DNA of 28,818 nucleotides, taken from positions 1 to 28,818 of the forward strand of contig JBLIDK010000027.1 of assembly GCA_047632595.1 (NCBI GenBank). The letters run 5' to 3'. The notes beneath the pieces are model-generated. The model was given only the letters and a program-made list of their open reading frames with translations. It ran no database searches and was not told the DNA's origin. Origin of the DNA: JBLIDK01 sp047632595. Its GTDB lineage: Bacteria; Bacteroidota; Bacteroidia; Sphingobacteriales; Sphingobacteriaceae. Shown piece by piece: positions 7,755-16,409 of the stretch (positions are counted from its first letter, which is position 1; each line of letters starts with the position of its first letter). The position numbers were made by a program, and so were the translations under genes.

Positions 7755-9107
7755 TTACTTCAACTCAGAAAACTCATTATAACTAATAGGCTTTACTTTA
7801 ATTGCTATTTCACCTTTAACAAAAGTTAACACCTTTTGCTTTCTAGCTTCCTCATAAACCTGAGTCACTTGCTCACGGTCTTGAAGCAATTGATTAGCAT
7901 ATTGATTTAATGTTTCATCATCAAGCTCTTGTTGATTATACAGTTTAAACTGATTGAACAGTTTTTCTTTGGCAACGGCAACAATTTCTTCTTGACCAAC
8001 TTCTATTTTTTGCTCCTTCGTTATTTTTTCTTCAATTAACGACCATCTTAAGCGTTTAGAGAATTCACCGTATTCGTAATCAATTATTTCGTCTGTTACT
8101 TTTTCAGGATCATTCGTTTTGCGAATCCATTTCTTCAAGAAAGTATCTGGCAATTCAATTTTCATTTTCTTTATAAAATAATCTTGAATATCTAGCTCCA
8201 ATTGCTTGTCGCTTTGCTCACCCATTACTTTTTTCAAATCTTCAGTTAAACGAGCTTTAAAATCCTCTTCTGTTTTCACTTCATCAGGGCCAAAAACTTT
8301 ATCAAATAACTCTTGATTTACATCCGCCATAGCGATATCATAAATTTTAAGAATTACAATCTGAAACTCTGTTTTAGCATCTTTTGCTTGCTCTTCATTA
8401 ATATGAAGTAAAGAGGCCAACTTAGTAGTATCCTTACCTAACATCTTATAGAGGTTAGTGGTATACACGTCGTCTTTTTTAAGTCCAAGAAGGTCTTTTA
8501 CTACTTTCTTGTCCTTAATTTGCTCCATACGCAAGTTAGTTACATGTTGAATACCGTTTTCAATAAAGTTTCCTTCATTATCTAACTGCTTTAAATCAAC
8601 TTGAAATACATCTTCATCATGAATTTCTTCAGTCTCACTGAATTTACCGTAGCTTCTTCTTATAGCTTTTAAACGCTCGTCAAAAGTTTTAGAATCTATT
8701 TGAACGTCATATTTGAAGATTTTATCCTTTGTAGAAACTGAAACTTCAATATCTGGAGCTAAACCCATCTCATAAGCGAAGTTAAATTCTTCTCCTAACT
8801 CCCACGTATTTGCCGATTCAGCTTCTTCTTTTGGAAGTGGCTGACCTAAAACATTCAGGTTATTGTCTTTTATGTATGAATCTATACTTTTCGACAAAAT
8901 TTGATTGATTTCATCAACCAAAATGCTTTTACCATATAATTTTTTGATGTGTCCAGTTGGAACTTTGCCCTTTCTGAAGCCGGGCATTTGCATTTTCTTT
9001 TTATAGTCTGCTAACTTTTCATCAATCTTTCCATTGTAATCTTCTGGGGTTAATTTAACCTTTACAATAGTATTGAGAGCATCTATTTTTTCTTGAACTA
9101 TATCCAT
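7755..9107 (-). CDS. tig: Trigger factor, ribosome-associated chaperone
   Basis: A 450-residue chaperone that binds nascent chains at the ribosome exit. The ribosome-docking loop GFRKGKVP is at 43-50 in the N-terminal domain. The central part (about 155-255) corresponds to the FKBP-like region but is diverged, as is usual in Bacteroidota, so prolyl isomerase activity is doubtful. The long helical, lysine- and glutamate-rich C-terminal domain (about 265-445) forms the chaperone arms. It heads the tig-clpP-clpX series and follows a tRNA-Leu gene on the same strand with a hairpin between. Identification is secure from the ribosome-binding motif, length and context. Confidence 0.95.
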   Translation of the reverse strand: MDIVQEKIDALNTIVKVKLTPEDYNGKIDEKLADYKKKMQMPGFRKGKVPTGHIKKLYGKSILVDEINQILSKSIDSYIKDNNLNVLGQPLPKEEAESANTWELGEEFNFAYEMGLAPDIEVSVSTKDKIFKYDVQIDSKTFDERLKAIRRSYGKFSETEEIHDEDVFQVDLKQLDNEGNFIENGIQHVTNLRMEQIKDKKVVKDLLGLKKDDVYTTNLYKMLGKDTTKLASLLHINEEQAKDAKTEFQIVILKIYDIAMADVNQELFDKVFGPDEVKTEEDFKARLTEDLKKVMGEQSDKQLELDIQDYFIKKMKIELPDTFLKKWIRKTNDPEKVTDEIIDYEYGEFSKRLRWSLIEEKITKEQKIEVGQEEIVAVAKEKLFNQFKLYNQQELDDETLNQYANQLLQDREQVTQVYEEARKQKVLTFVKGEIAIKVKPISYNEFSELK

Positions 9108-9130
9108 TACTCTTTGATTTTAAACAATTA

Positions 9131-9157
9131 AGGCTGTCCGATAATCACAGACAGCCT
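9131..9157 (-). terminator. Hairpin between tRNA-Leu and tig
   Basis: AGGCTGTC (9131-9138) and GACAGCCT (9150-9157) are a perfect 8-bp inverted repeat. On the minus strand the stem is followed by TTAATTGTTT, a modest T-rich tail. It probably ends or processes the tRNA transcript ahead of tig. Confidence 0.65.
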
Positions 9158-9167
9158 ATATTTATTG

Positions 9168-9249
9168 TGCGGATAGAGGGAGTCGAACCCCCACGCCTCG
9201 CGGCACTAGATCCTAAGTCTAGCGCGTCTACCAGTTCCGCCATATCCGC
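9168..9249 (-). tRNA. tRNA-Leu, anticodon TAG
   Basis: On the minus strand GCGGATA (9249-9243) pairs perfectly with TATCCGC (9175-9169), with discriminator A at 9168. The D arm contains GGTAGAC. The anticodon stem carries the loop CTTAGGA, giving anticodon TAG at 9215-9213. A long class II variable arm (TGCCGCGAGGCGTG region) and GGTTCGACTCC T loop follow. These features together specify leucine. The 3' CCA is not encoded, so it must be added after transcription. Confidence 0.96.
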
Positions 9250-9260
9250 AAAATGGAGTG

Positions 9261-9268
9261 CAAATATA
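9261..9268 (-). promoter_or_regulatory. -7 box TATATTTG for tRNA-Leu
   Basis: CAAATATA on the plus strand is TATATTTG on the minus strand, an exact TAnnTTTG match. Transcription would start about six bases before the tRNA. An upstream TTG lies 23 bases away, slightly farther than the usual spacing. Confidence 0.6.
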
Positions 9269-9382
9269 GGAGTATTTAAGTAGATTACACCCAATATTTA
9301 AGTGCAATTTTTTTCTTTTCTGTTTTTTGCCTTTTTGACCATTCAATTTCACAATTTTATGCTCATTTGCCAAGGGATATTT

Positions 9383-9390
9383 TATATTTG
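9383..9390 (+). promoter_or_regulatory. -7 box TATATTTG upstream of purN
   Basis: This exact TAnnTTTG match ends 20 bases before the purN start codon, a normal short leader. No convincing -33 element is visible. It would drive purN-purH. Confidence 0.55.
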
Positions 9391-9410
9391 CAGCCCTATC
9401 AATCTATACC

Positions 9411-9992
9411 TTGAAGAAAGTAGCCATTTTTGCATCAGGTTCTGGGTCAAACGCTCAGAAAATCATCGAATATCTTGATGAGAAAGACGATGCGGAAGTA
9501 ACTCTGGTTCTTAGCAACAACTCCGACGCATTTGTGCTTGAACGCGCAGATAATTTTGAAATCCCTACTCACGTTTTTAGTCGCAATGAGTTTTATAAGG
9601 AAGAGTCTGTTCTTGACCTTTTAATTCGATTAGATATTGACTTAGTTGTACTTGCTGGGTTTTTATGGCTAATTCCAAAATACATTCTCGATTCATTTCC
9701 AAGCAGAATAGTAAACATTCACCCTGCTCTTTTGCCTAAATATGGTGGCAAAGGCATGTATGGTAAAAAAGTGCATCAGGCAGTTTTAGATGCTGGCGAA
9801 AAAGGATCAGGAGTAACCATTCATTATGTTAACGACATATATGATGAAGGAGAAATTATCGGGCAGCATGAATGTCCAATTGAAACTGGCGAAACCTTAG
9901 ATTCACTTGCCTTTAAAGTACACCAACTGGAGTACTGCCACTACCCAAAAGCAATTTACAACATTCTTAAAAAGATCAACAAACCCGAATAA
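9411..9992 (+). CDS. purN: Phosphoribosylglycinamide formyltransferase (GART)
   Basis: A 193-residue cytosolic enzyme that transfers a formyl group from 10-formyltetrahydrofolate to glycinamide ribonucleotide, the third step of purine synthesis. The N-terminal ASGSGSN (8-14) binds the substrate phosphate. Catalytic residues are Asn102 and His104 (VNIHPALLPKYGGKG) and Asp145 (NDIYDEGEII). The start is TTG: no in-frame ATG or GTG lies between the promoter box and this codon, and the family begins directly with KKVAIFASG-like sequence. purH follows with no gap, so the two late purine enzymes are made together. Identification is secure. Confidence 0.96.
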   Translation: MKKVAIFASGSGSNAQKIIEYLDEKDDAEVTLVLSNNSDAFVLERADNFEIPTHVFSRNEFYKEESVLDLLIRLDIDLVVLAGFLWLIPKYILDSFPSRIVNIHPALLPKYGGKGMYGKKVHQAVLDAGEKGSGVTIHYVNDIYDEGEIIGQHECPIETGETLDSLAFKVHQLEYCHYPKAIYNILKKINKPE

Positions 9993-11516
9993 ATGAGTTC
10001 TAAAACTATAAAAAACGCATTAATTAGCGTTTTTCACAAGGACGGCCTAGACGAAATCGTTAAAAAACTTCATGCATTAAACGTTACCATTTATAGCACT
10101 GGAGGTACACAAAGTTTTATTGAAGGGCTAGGAGTTCCTGTTAAAGAAGTGGAAAATTTAACGGGTTACCCAAGCATTTTAGGTGGTCGAGTTAAAACAT
10201 TACACCCTAAAGTCTTTGGTGGAATTTTAGGTCGTAGAGAGTTAGAAAGCGACCAGAAGCAAATGGCAGAGTACGAAATTCCTGAGCTTGACTTAGTAAT
10301 TGTTGACCTCTACCCTTTCGAAGATACAGTAGCCTCTGGAGCACCAGAACAAGACATTATTGAGAAAATAGACATTGGTGGTATTAGTTTGATACGTGCC
10401 GGAGCTAAAAACTTTAAGGATGTAGTTTGTTGCGCTACTAAAGCAGATTATCCTAAATTATTAGACTTGTTAAACGAGAAAAACGGAGAAACCTCAGTAG
10501 ATGACCGTCGTTATTTTGCAAAATCTTCATTTAATGTAAGTTCTCATTATGACAGTGCAATTTTCAACTATTTTAGTGGCGATGATACTGAATCAGCATT
10601 AAAAATTAGCGAAACTCAAGGTCAAGTGCTTCGTTACGGCGAAAATCCTCACCAAAAAGGGGTGTTTTTCGGCGATTTTGATAAGGCTTTCACTAAATTG
10701 AGCGGTAAAGAACTTTCATACAACAATTTGGTAGATGTTGATGCAGCTGCACAGTTGATAGCAGAATTCGCTGAACCTACGTTTGTTGTAATTAAGCATA
10801 CCAACGCTTGTGGTGTTGCAACTAGATCTAACATATACGACGCATGGGCTGCAGCATTAGCTTGCGACAATGTAAGTGCCTTTGGTGGAATACTAGCAGC
10901 TAACAAAACAATCGACCTTAAAACAGCCGAGCAAATTAATGAGTTGTTTTATGAGGTATTAATTGCACCAGACTTCGATAAAGATGCTTTGGAATTGTTA
11001 ATGTCTAAGAAAAAAAGAATCTTGTTGAAGTCGAACAACTTACAACTACCAGGTTGGACGTACAAAACCTGTTTAAACGGAATTTTAGCACAAGAAAGAG
11101 ATGCAAAATTAACGCCTGTTTCAGATTGGGAAAAAGTGACTAGAAAAAAAGCTGCTGATACAGAAATTAAGGATCTAGAATTCGCTAATCGACTAGTGAA
11201 ACACACGAAATCAAACACTATCATATTAGCCAAAGGCAACCAGCTAATGGCAAGTGGCGTTGGTCAAACTAGTAGAGTGGATGCATTAAACCAAGCAATT
11301 AAAAAAGCGGGGGACTTTGGCTTTGATTTAAAAGGTGCAGTAATGGCATCAGATGCTTTCTTCCCATTCCCAGATTGCGTAGAGATTGCTTCTAAGGCAG
11401 GTATCACAGCTGTAATTCAGCCTGGTGGCTCGATTAAAGATAAGGATAGTATCGACAAGTGTGATGAGTTAGGACTATCTATGGTGTTGACAGGAACTAG
11501 GCATTTTAAACATTAG
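9993..11516 (+). CDS. purH: Bifunctional AICAR formyltransferase/IMP cyclohydrolase
   Basis: A 507-residue enzyme for the last two purine steps: formylation of AICAR, then ring closure to IMP. The N-terminal MGS-like cyclohydrolase domain carries STGGTQ (35-40) and GGRVKTLHPKVFGG (64-77). The C-terminal transformylase domain contains RYGENPHQKG and the catalytic Lys268-His269 in VIKHTNACGVA, where the usual Pro-Cys is Ala-Cys. The C-terminal SDAFFPFPD and IQPGGSIKD motifs are intact. ATG follows the purN stop directly. In many Bacteroidota purH lies close to mreB; here about 680 bases and a small minus-strand gene intervene. Confidence 0.97.
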   Translation: MSSKTIKNALISVFHKDGLDEIVKKLHALNVTIYSTGGTQSFIEGLGVPVKEVENLTGYPSILGGRVKTLHPKVFGGILGRRELESDQKQMAEYEIPELDLVIVDLYPFEDTVASGAPEQDIIEKIDIGGISLIRAGAKNFKDVVCCATKADYPKLLDLLNEKNGETSVDDRRYFAKSSFNVSSHYDSAIFNYFSGDDTESALKISETQGQVLRYGENPHQKGVFFGDFDKAFTKLSGKELSYNNLVDVDAAAQLIAEFAEPTFVVIKHTNACGVATRSNIYDAWAAALACDNVSAFGGILAANKTIDLKTAEQINELFYEVLIAPDFDKDALELLMSKKKRILLKSNNLQLPGWTYKTCLNGILAQERDAKLTPVSDWEKVTRKKAADTEIKDLEFANRLVKHTKSNTIILAKGNQLMASGVGQTSRVDALNQAIKKAGDFGFDLKGAVMASDAFFPFPDCVEIASKAGITAVIQPGGSIKDKDSIDKCDELGLSMVLTGTRHFKH

Positions 11517-11609
11517 TGTTTAATTTTAAGTGAACACTGACCAGAAAAACTAGTTTTAGCAATCACAGTTGAATACAAATTGTAATCTTAAAATGATTAA
11601 ACAACTTTA

Positions 11610-11843
11610 TTAGCTATAGTTTTCATTGAGCTTTTCAACTGACTCTTCGCTACTTATATAAGTTCCTTCATCTTCATTTAATCGGTCGCCTAAAACTGCT
11701 TTCATTTCATCAGTTAAATCAAAATCATCTTCACTTTCTTCTACCGTAATGGTAATTGCTTTTGACTTGAAAGTAGATTTTATTGCCTCCAAAATTTCCG
11801 AATTTAGTTCTTGTGCTGAGTTTAAATGATAGGTCGTATGCAT
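11610..11843 (-). CDS. Small acidic antitoxin-like protein, no toxin adjacent
   Basis: A 77-residue protein. The N-terminal half (MHTTYHLNSAQELNSEILEAIKSTF) suggests a strand then helix, followed by a strand KAITITVEE. The acidic second half has DEMKAVLGDRLNEDEGTYISSEESVEKLN. This layout, a DNA-binding-like N-terminus with an acidic tail ending in repeated E residues and SxEES, resembles small Bacteroidota proteins encoded upstream of RelE/ParE toxins. However, the 93 bases after its stop hold no toxin reading frame; purH ends there on the other strand. It could be an orphan antitoxin or a stand-alone regulator. The family assignment is a resemblance only. Confidence 0.6.
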   Translation of the reverse strand: MHTTYHLNSAQELNSEILEAIKSTFKSKAITITVEESEDDFDLTDEMKAVLGDRLNEDEGTYISSEESVEKLNENYS

Positions 11844-12150
11844 AGCTTTTTTGAATTTTCAATACTAATTGAAGATTTATTCAACTAGTTTTCAATCTTG
11901 TTGATAACCTACATATAATAGCTTTATTAGTTTATGTAAAAATTGACATTTTATAGTTTTCTTTTCTCCGCTTAAGGCGGAGCATTAGAAAATATTAATG
12001 GCAATTTGAGCAATTCATACCACCCAACTTTTAAATAATCACAACCCTATACTAACTCTTCATACCAAAGGGTTTAGACGATTTTAGGTCCATAAATACT
12101 TTATGTTCTAACTAAATGTAAAAAAGCCAATAATTAAGCAACTTAATGGC
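11844..12150. other. AT-rich intergenic stretch before mreB
   Basis: I see no coding frame with protein-like composition and no RNA gene. The only structure is CTCCGC (11966-11971) with GCGGAG (11977-11982), a short GC stem without a T-run on either side, so not a convincing terminator. Confidence 0.5.
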
Positions 12151-12158
12151 TATATTTG
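12151..12158 (+). promoter_or_regulatory. -7 box TATATTTG of the mre operon
   Basis: Exact TAnnTTTG, 38 bases before the mreB ATG. AGCCA at 12125 and TGGCT at 12147 form a small dyad just upstream. No clear -33 TTG was found. Confidence 0.55.
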
Positions 12159-12196
12159 TGTGAAATTTAAGCAATAAAACAACAATATAATTATAA

Positions 12197-13225
12197 ATGG
12201 GGCTTTTTAACATCTTTACCCAAGAAATTGCCATTGATTTAGGCACAGCAAACACTCTAATAATACACAACGACAAAGTAGTTGTTGATGAACCTTCAAT
12301 TGTAGCAATGGACGTACGTTCAGGTAAAATGATTGCAGTTGGGAAAGAGGCCATGTTGATGTATGGTAAAACACACGAGAACATTAAAACAATTCGTCCT
12401 TTAAAAGACGGTGTAATTGCCGATTTCGATGCTTCTGAGCATATGATAAAGGGAATGATAAAAATGATCAACAAAAACAAGGGTTGGTTCATGCCTTCTC
12501 TTCGAATGGTTATTTGTATCCCTTCAGGTATTACTGAAGTAGAAAAAAGAGCAGTTAGAGACAGTGCAGAAATGGCAAGTGCTAGAGAAGTATACTTAAT
12601 TCACGAACCTATGGCAGCTGCAATAGGCATAGGAATTGATGTGGAAGAACCTCAAGGAAACATGATTATTGATATAGGCGGTGGAACAACTGAAATTGCA
12701 GTTATTGCATTAGGTGGTATCGTTTGTGATCAATCTATTCGTGTTGCTGGTGACACTTTCAATGCTGATATTGTAAACTACATGAAGCGTCAACACAACA
12801 TTTTAGTTGGTGAACGTACAGCTGAGAATGTTAAAATTGAAGTAGGTTCGGCCCTTCCTGAATTAGACAAAGACCAAGCGCCTGAAGATTATGCAGTTCA
12901 TGGTAGAGATTTAATGACTGGTGTTCCAAAACAAATTACCGTTTCATACACCGAAATTGCTCATGCTTTAGACAAATCTATTTCTAAAATTGAAGAAGGT
13001 ATTTTAAAAGCCTTGGAATTAACTCCTCCAGAATTAAGTGCAGATATCTACAAAACAGGTATCTACTTAACAGGTGGCGGTGCTTTACTTCGTGGACTAG
13101 ACAAACGTGTTGCTTTGAAGACAAAACTTACGGTTCATATTGCAGAGGATCCATTAAGAGCGGTAGTTAGAGGTACTGGTGTTGCATTAAAGAATATAGC
13201 CAATTTCAAATTTTTAATGCCGTAA
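12197..13225 (+). CDS. mreB: MreB, actin-like rod-shape protein
   Basis: A 342-residue actin homologue that polymerises under the inner membrane and directs lateral wall synthesis. The first phosphate loop IDLGTANTL is at 13-21 after the short amphipathic N-terminus GLFNIF, which would touch the membrane. The second phosphate motif IDIGGGTTEIAV starts at 158, and the adenosine motif GGGALLRGLD at 294-303. Length is normal. It begins the mreBCD-mrdA-rodA operon, three bases before mreC. Its presence with a full elongasome set implies a rod-shaped cell at some stage. Identification is secure. Confidence 0.98.
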   Translation: MGLFNIFTQEIAIDLGTANTLIIHNDKVVVDEPSIVAMDVRSGKMIAVGKEAMLMYGKTHENIKTIRPLKDGVIADFDASEHMIKGMIKMINKNKGWFMPSLRMVICIPSGITEVEKRAVRDSAEMASAREVYLIHEPMAAAIGIGIDVEEPQGNMIIDIGGGTTEIAVIALGGIVCDQSIRVAGDTFNADIVNYMKRQHNILVGERTAENVKIEVGSALPELDKDQAPEDYAVHGRDLMTGVPKQITVSYTEIAHALDKSISKIEEGILKALELTPPELSADIYKTGIYLTGGGALLRGLDKRVALKTKLTVHIAEDPLRAVVRGTGVALKNIANFKFLMP

Positions 13226-13228
13226 AAC

Positions 13229-14056
13229 ATGCGAAGCCTCTGGCTTTTTCTTGCAAAATACTACACATTCATCTTATTTCTTATTTTAGAAGTAATAGCC
13301 ATTGCGATGTTGGTAAATGGCAACTTCTATCAGCAAACAACTTTCTATAATTCCACCAATAATTTTGCTGGTGGAGTTTATGAACGTTCTAATAGGGTAA
13401 ATGATTTCTTTTCGCTTAGTTCAGAAAATGAACGTCTTCATGCAGAAAATGCCGCATTAATTAATCGCCTGAAGCAATCCGCTCGATCAATTTCCCTTGA
13501 TACAGTACAAGTTGTAGATACTATTTATGAGCAACAATACAAATACATCAAAGCTGATATAATTAATAAATCAACTATAAAAAGAAGTAACTACTTTACT
13601 TTAAACCGAGGTTACGATGCTGGTATTCGTAAAAACATGGGTGTTATTTGTGAAGATGGTGTGGTAGGTATAATTAAGGCTGTAAGTCCCCGTTTTTCTT
13701 CTGGCCACCTTTTACTACATAAAGATGTGAAAATAAGTGCCTTAATCGAAGGGAAAGATTCATTTGGTTCTCTAATCTGGAAAGGACCTTCTGCACGTTA
13801 TGCCATTTTAAAGGATATTCCACTTCAAGTTAAAGTTGCGATTGGAGATAAAATTAGCACCTCTGGATTCTCTACAATTTTCCCAAAAGGAATACCTATT
13901 GGAGAAGTTGAAAGCTTAGAAACAAGTGAAGGAGATAACTTACAAACTATTAAAGTGGTGCTTTCAACGAATTTTAATATAATAAACCATGTTTATGTGG
14001 TGGAGGATTTCTTTTTAGAAGAAAAAATTACAGTCGAAAACCTTGGTAAAAGATAA
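13229..14056 (+). CDS. mreC: MreC, cell-shape scaffold protein
   Basis: A 275-residue protein anchored in the inner membrane by one segment at about 10-30, with a short coiled coil near 60-80 (SENERLHAENAALINRLKQS). The periplasmic beta-barrel domain contains NRGYDAGIRKNMGVICEDGVVGII and DKISTSGFSTIFPKGIPIGEV, the two conserved MreC motifs. It links MreB/MreD to PBP2 and activates it. The stop overlaps the mreD start by one base (TAATG), suggesting coupled translation. Identification is secure. Confidence 0.95.
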   Translation: MRSLWLFLAKYYTFILFLILEVIAIAMLVNGNFYQQTTFYNSTNNFAGGVYERSNRVNDFFSLSSENERLHAENAALINRLKQSARSISLDTVQVVDTIYEQQYKYIKADIINKSTIKRSNYFTLNRGYDAGIRKNMGVICEDGVVGIIKAVSPRFSSGHLLLHKDVKISALIEGKDSFGSLIWKGPSARYAILKDIPLQVKVAIGDKISTSGFSTIFPKGIPIGEVESLETSEGDNLQTIKVVLSTNFNIINHVYVVEDFFLEEKITVENLGKR

Positions 14057-14568
14057 TGCCTAAACAATTCATATATAATATTTTTCGCTTCATAGGACTA
14101 GTTCTATTACAAATTCTTGTAATGAACAAAATAGGCCTTCGTGGGATGATAAACCCCATGATATATGTGATGTTTATACTATTGCTTCCTTATCGTACTT
14201 CGGCTTGGTTTGTAATTATTTTAGGCTTTGTTTTAGGGATTACCATTGATATTTTTAGTGACACACCCGGTCTACACACTGCAGCAACAGTTTTAATGGC
14301 TTTTTCACGTTCGTACGTTTTAGGAATGATTACGCCAAGAAGTGGGTACGACATGCAAGAAGAGCCTAAGGTTAAAACCAATGGCATTGTTTGGTTTGTT
14401 TCATATAGTGGGGTACTTATTCTAATTCACCATTTTGCATTATTTTATTTAGAAGCATTTAGCTGGAGCGAATTCTTTAGAACTTTTCTAAGAGCAATAT
14501 TTAGTGGGGTATTCAGTTTACTACTTATACTTATTGTCGAATTACTGCGAACCAATAAGTCTAAATGA
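14056..14568 (+). CDS. mreD: MreD, membrane protein of the elongasome
   Basis: A 170-residue protein with about five hydrophobic segments. LGITIDIFSDTPGLHTAATVLM is the expected MreD core, with Asp followed by a small-residue helix. It works with MreC at the inner membrane. It is placed between mreC (one-base overlap) and mrdA (four-base ATGA overlap), so position as well as motif supports the call. Sequence conservation in this family is low, but the context removes doubt. Confidence 0.92.
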   Translation: MPKQFIYNIFRFIGLVLLQILVMNKIGLRGMINPMIYVMFILLLPYRTSAWFVIILGFVLGITIDIFSDTPGLHTAATVLMAFSRSYVLGMITPRSGYDMQEEPKVKTNGIVWFVSYSGVLILIHHFALFYLEAFSWSEFFRTFLRAIFSGVFSLLLILIVELLRTNKSK

Positions 14569-16409
14569 ACCGAATATCAAAGAAAATAATCATCCAGTTA
14601 ATAATGCTTGTCGTAACAAGCCTTTTATTTCTGCGATTATTTTACATTCAAGTTATCGATCGTTCATTTGTTGCCTCAGCTCAAAGTAATGTAATTCGTC
14701 AAGTAACGGTTTTTCCAGCTCGAGGAATTATCTACGATAGAAATCAAAAAATTCTAGTTCAAAACCAAGCCATTTACGATTTAATGGTTATTCCATCTCA
14801 AGTAAAAGAAATGGATACAGCCATGTTTTGTGGACTAATTGGTATCGATAAAGAAACATTTTCTTTAAGAATTAAAAAGGCAAAAAGATACTCACGTTTC
14901 AAAGCTTCAGTATTCGATAAGCAGTTAAGCGTTTTTACTTATGCTACTTTTCAGGAAAAATTAAGTGAATTTCCAGGTTTTTATGTGGTTTCTAGAACGG
15001 TTAGAGAATATCCTGATCAAATTGGCGGCCATGTTCTAGGTTATGTAGGAGAAGTTGGAGAGAAACAAATTGCACAAAGGGGTTACTACAAATCAGGTGA
15101 TTATATTGGAGTTAGTGGAATTGAAAGCACTTACGAAAAAGAACTACGTGGCAAAAAAGGGGTTAACAACATTATGGTTGATGTTTTTAACCGACAAGTT
15201 GGAAGTTATTCTGATGGAAAATATGATTCAAATGCCGTTGCAGGACAGGATGTAGTTTCCTCATTAGATGCTGAACTTCAAAAGTATGGCGAGTTACTTC
15301 TTCAAAATAAAAGTGGAAGTATCGTAGCTATAGAGCCTAAGACAGGTGAAATATTGGCTTTAGTAAGCAGTCCGGGTTATGACCCCAACCTATTGGTAGG
15401 TAAAACACGAGGTGACAACTACATGAAATTGTTGAATGACAAAAACAAACCTTTGTTTAATCGGGCAATTATGGCTGAATACCCTCCTGGCTCAATCTTT
15501 AAACTTGCAATGGCTCTAGTGGCGCAAAAACATAATGTCTTTGATGAAAATTTGGTTTATAGATGTAAAGGCTACTATAAAAACGGAAGAAGCAGTGTTG
15601 GTTGTAGGTCTCATCCCAACCCAGTTAAAATGGAGTCTGCAATTCAATTTAGTTGCAATGCCTATTTCTGCCAGGCACTTAAAAACATAATTGATTTCAA
15701 CCCAAAATACTCAACACCTGAATCCGCTTATAAAGCTTGGTATAGTGATATGCTTAAACTAGGTTTTGGCGAAGCATTAGGAATTGATATTGGCAATGAA
15801 TTGGATGGAAACCTTCCAAAATCCACATTGTATGATAAAATGTATGGCGCTGGCAGATGGAAGGCTTCCACTATTATCTCTTTAGGAATCGGACAAGGTG
15901 AATTGGGTATCACTCCTATTCAAATGGCTAATTTTATGGCTATTCTTGCAAACAGAGGGTTTTACTACATTCCACACCTAGTAAAAAATTATCCAAAGCC
16001 CGAATACAATACCAAAATTGATGTGGATATAGACTCGGCCTATTTTGTTCCAGTAATTAACGGAATGGAAAAAGTGGTAAACGCAGGAACGGCAGCAAGA
16101 ATTAGAATGAAAGATGTTGTAATTTGTGGTAAAACAGGAACAGTTCAGAACCCACATGGAGAAGACCACAGTGTTTTTGTTGGATTTGCCCCAAAAGATG
16201 ATCCAAAAATTGCCATTGCAGTAGTTATTGAAAATTCAGGTGGTGGTAGCTCATGGGCCGCTCCAACTGCAGGTTTAATGATTGAAAAGTATCTTAATCG
16301 AATAGTTGAAAGAAAATGGATGGAACAGCAAATTATGGATGCAAAGTTCATTAAGGAAAAACCAATGGTTGTTGAAATTGCAACGGAAACCCAACAAAAA
16401 GTTAATTAA
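14565..16409 (+). CDS. mrdA: Penicillin-binding protein 2, elongation transpeptidase
   Basis: A 614-residue class B PBP that crosslinks lateral peptidoglycan. One N-terminal membrane segment (about 8-27) is followed by the dimerisation domain with ARGIIYDRN, and the non-penicillin-binding region with GHVLGYVGEV. Transpeptidase motifs are SxxK at Ser310-Lys313 (PPGSIFKL), SxN at Ser363-Asn365 (SCN), and KTGT at 523-526. Length is typical. The start overlaps mreD by four bases, and the stop abuts rodA, its glycosyltransferase partner. Identification is secure. Confidence 0.97.
   Translation: MNRISKKIIIQLIMLVVTSLLFLRLFYIQVIDRSFVASAQSNVIRQVTVFPARGIIYDRNQKILVQNQAIYDLMVIPSQVKEMDTAMFCGLIGIDKETFSLRIKKAKRYSRFKASVFDKQLSVFTYATFQEKLSEFPGFYVVSRTVREYPDQIGGHVLGYVGEVGEKQIAQRGYYKSGDYIGVSGIESTYEKELRGKKGVNNIMVDVFNRQVGSYSDGKYDSNAVAGQDVVSSLDAELQKYGELLLQNKSGSIVAIEPKTGEILALVSSPGYDPNLLVGKTRGDNYMKLLNDKNKPLFNRAIMAEYPPGSIFKLAMALVAQKHNVFDENLVYRCKGYYKNGRSSVGCRSHPNPVKMESAIQFSCNAYFCQALKNIIDFNPKYSTPESAYKAWYSDMLKLGFGEALGIDIGNELDGNLPKSTLYDKMYGAGRWKASTIISLGIGQGELGITPIQMANFMAILANRGFYYIPHLVKNYPKPEYNTKIDVDIDSAYFVPVINGMEKVVNAGTAARIRMKDVVICGKTGTVQNPHGEDHSVFVGFAPKDDPKIAIAVVIENSGGGSSWAAPTAGLMIEKYLNRIVERKWMEQQIMDAKFIKEKPMVVEIATETQQKVN

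Noticed and set aside
9168..9249. tRNA-Leu lacking an encoded CCA as a defect
   Set aside because: Many bacteria, including Bacteroidota, add CCA after transcription; stems and loops are complete.
10794..10820. Ala in place of Pro in the purH KHTNACG motif as a sign of inactivation
   Set aside because: The catalytic Lys-His pair and all other motifs are intact, so a tolerated substitution is likelier.
10649..11239. Two minus-strand open frames inside purH
   Set aside because: Both lie opposite conserved AICAR transformylase sequence and show no recognisable motif.
11966..11982. GC hairpin CTCCGC/GCGGAG as a terminator
   Set aside because: No T-run on either strand and only six base pairs.
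12112..12492. Minus-strand open frame of 126 codons over the mreB start
   Set aside because: It is antisense to the conserved MreB N-terminus and has no family-like motifs; a frame shadow.
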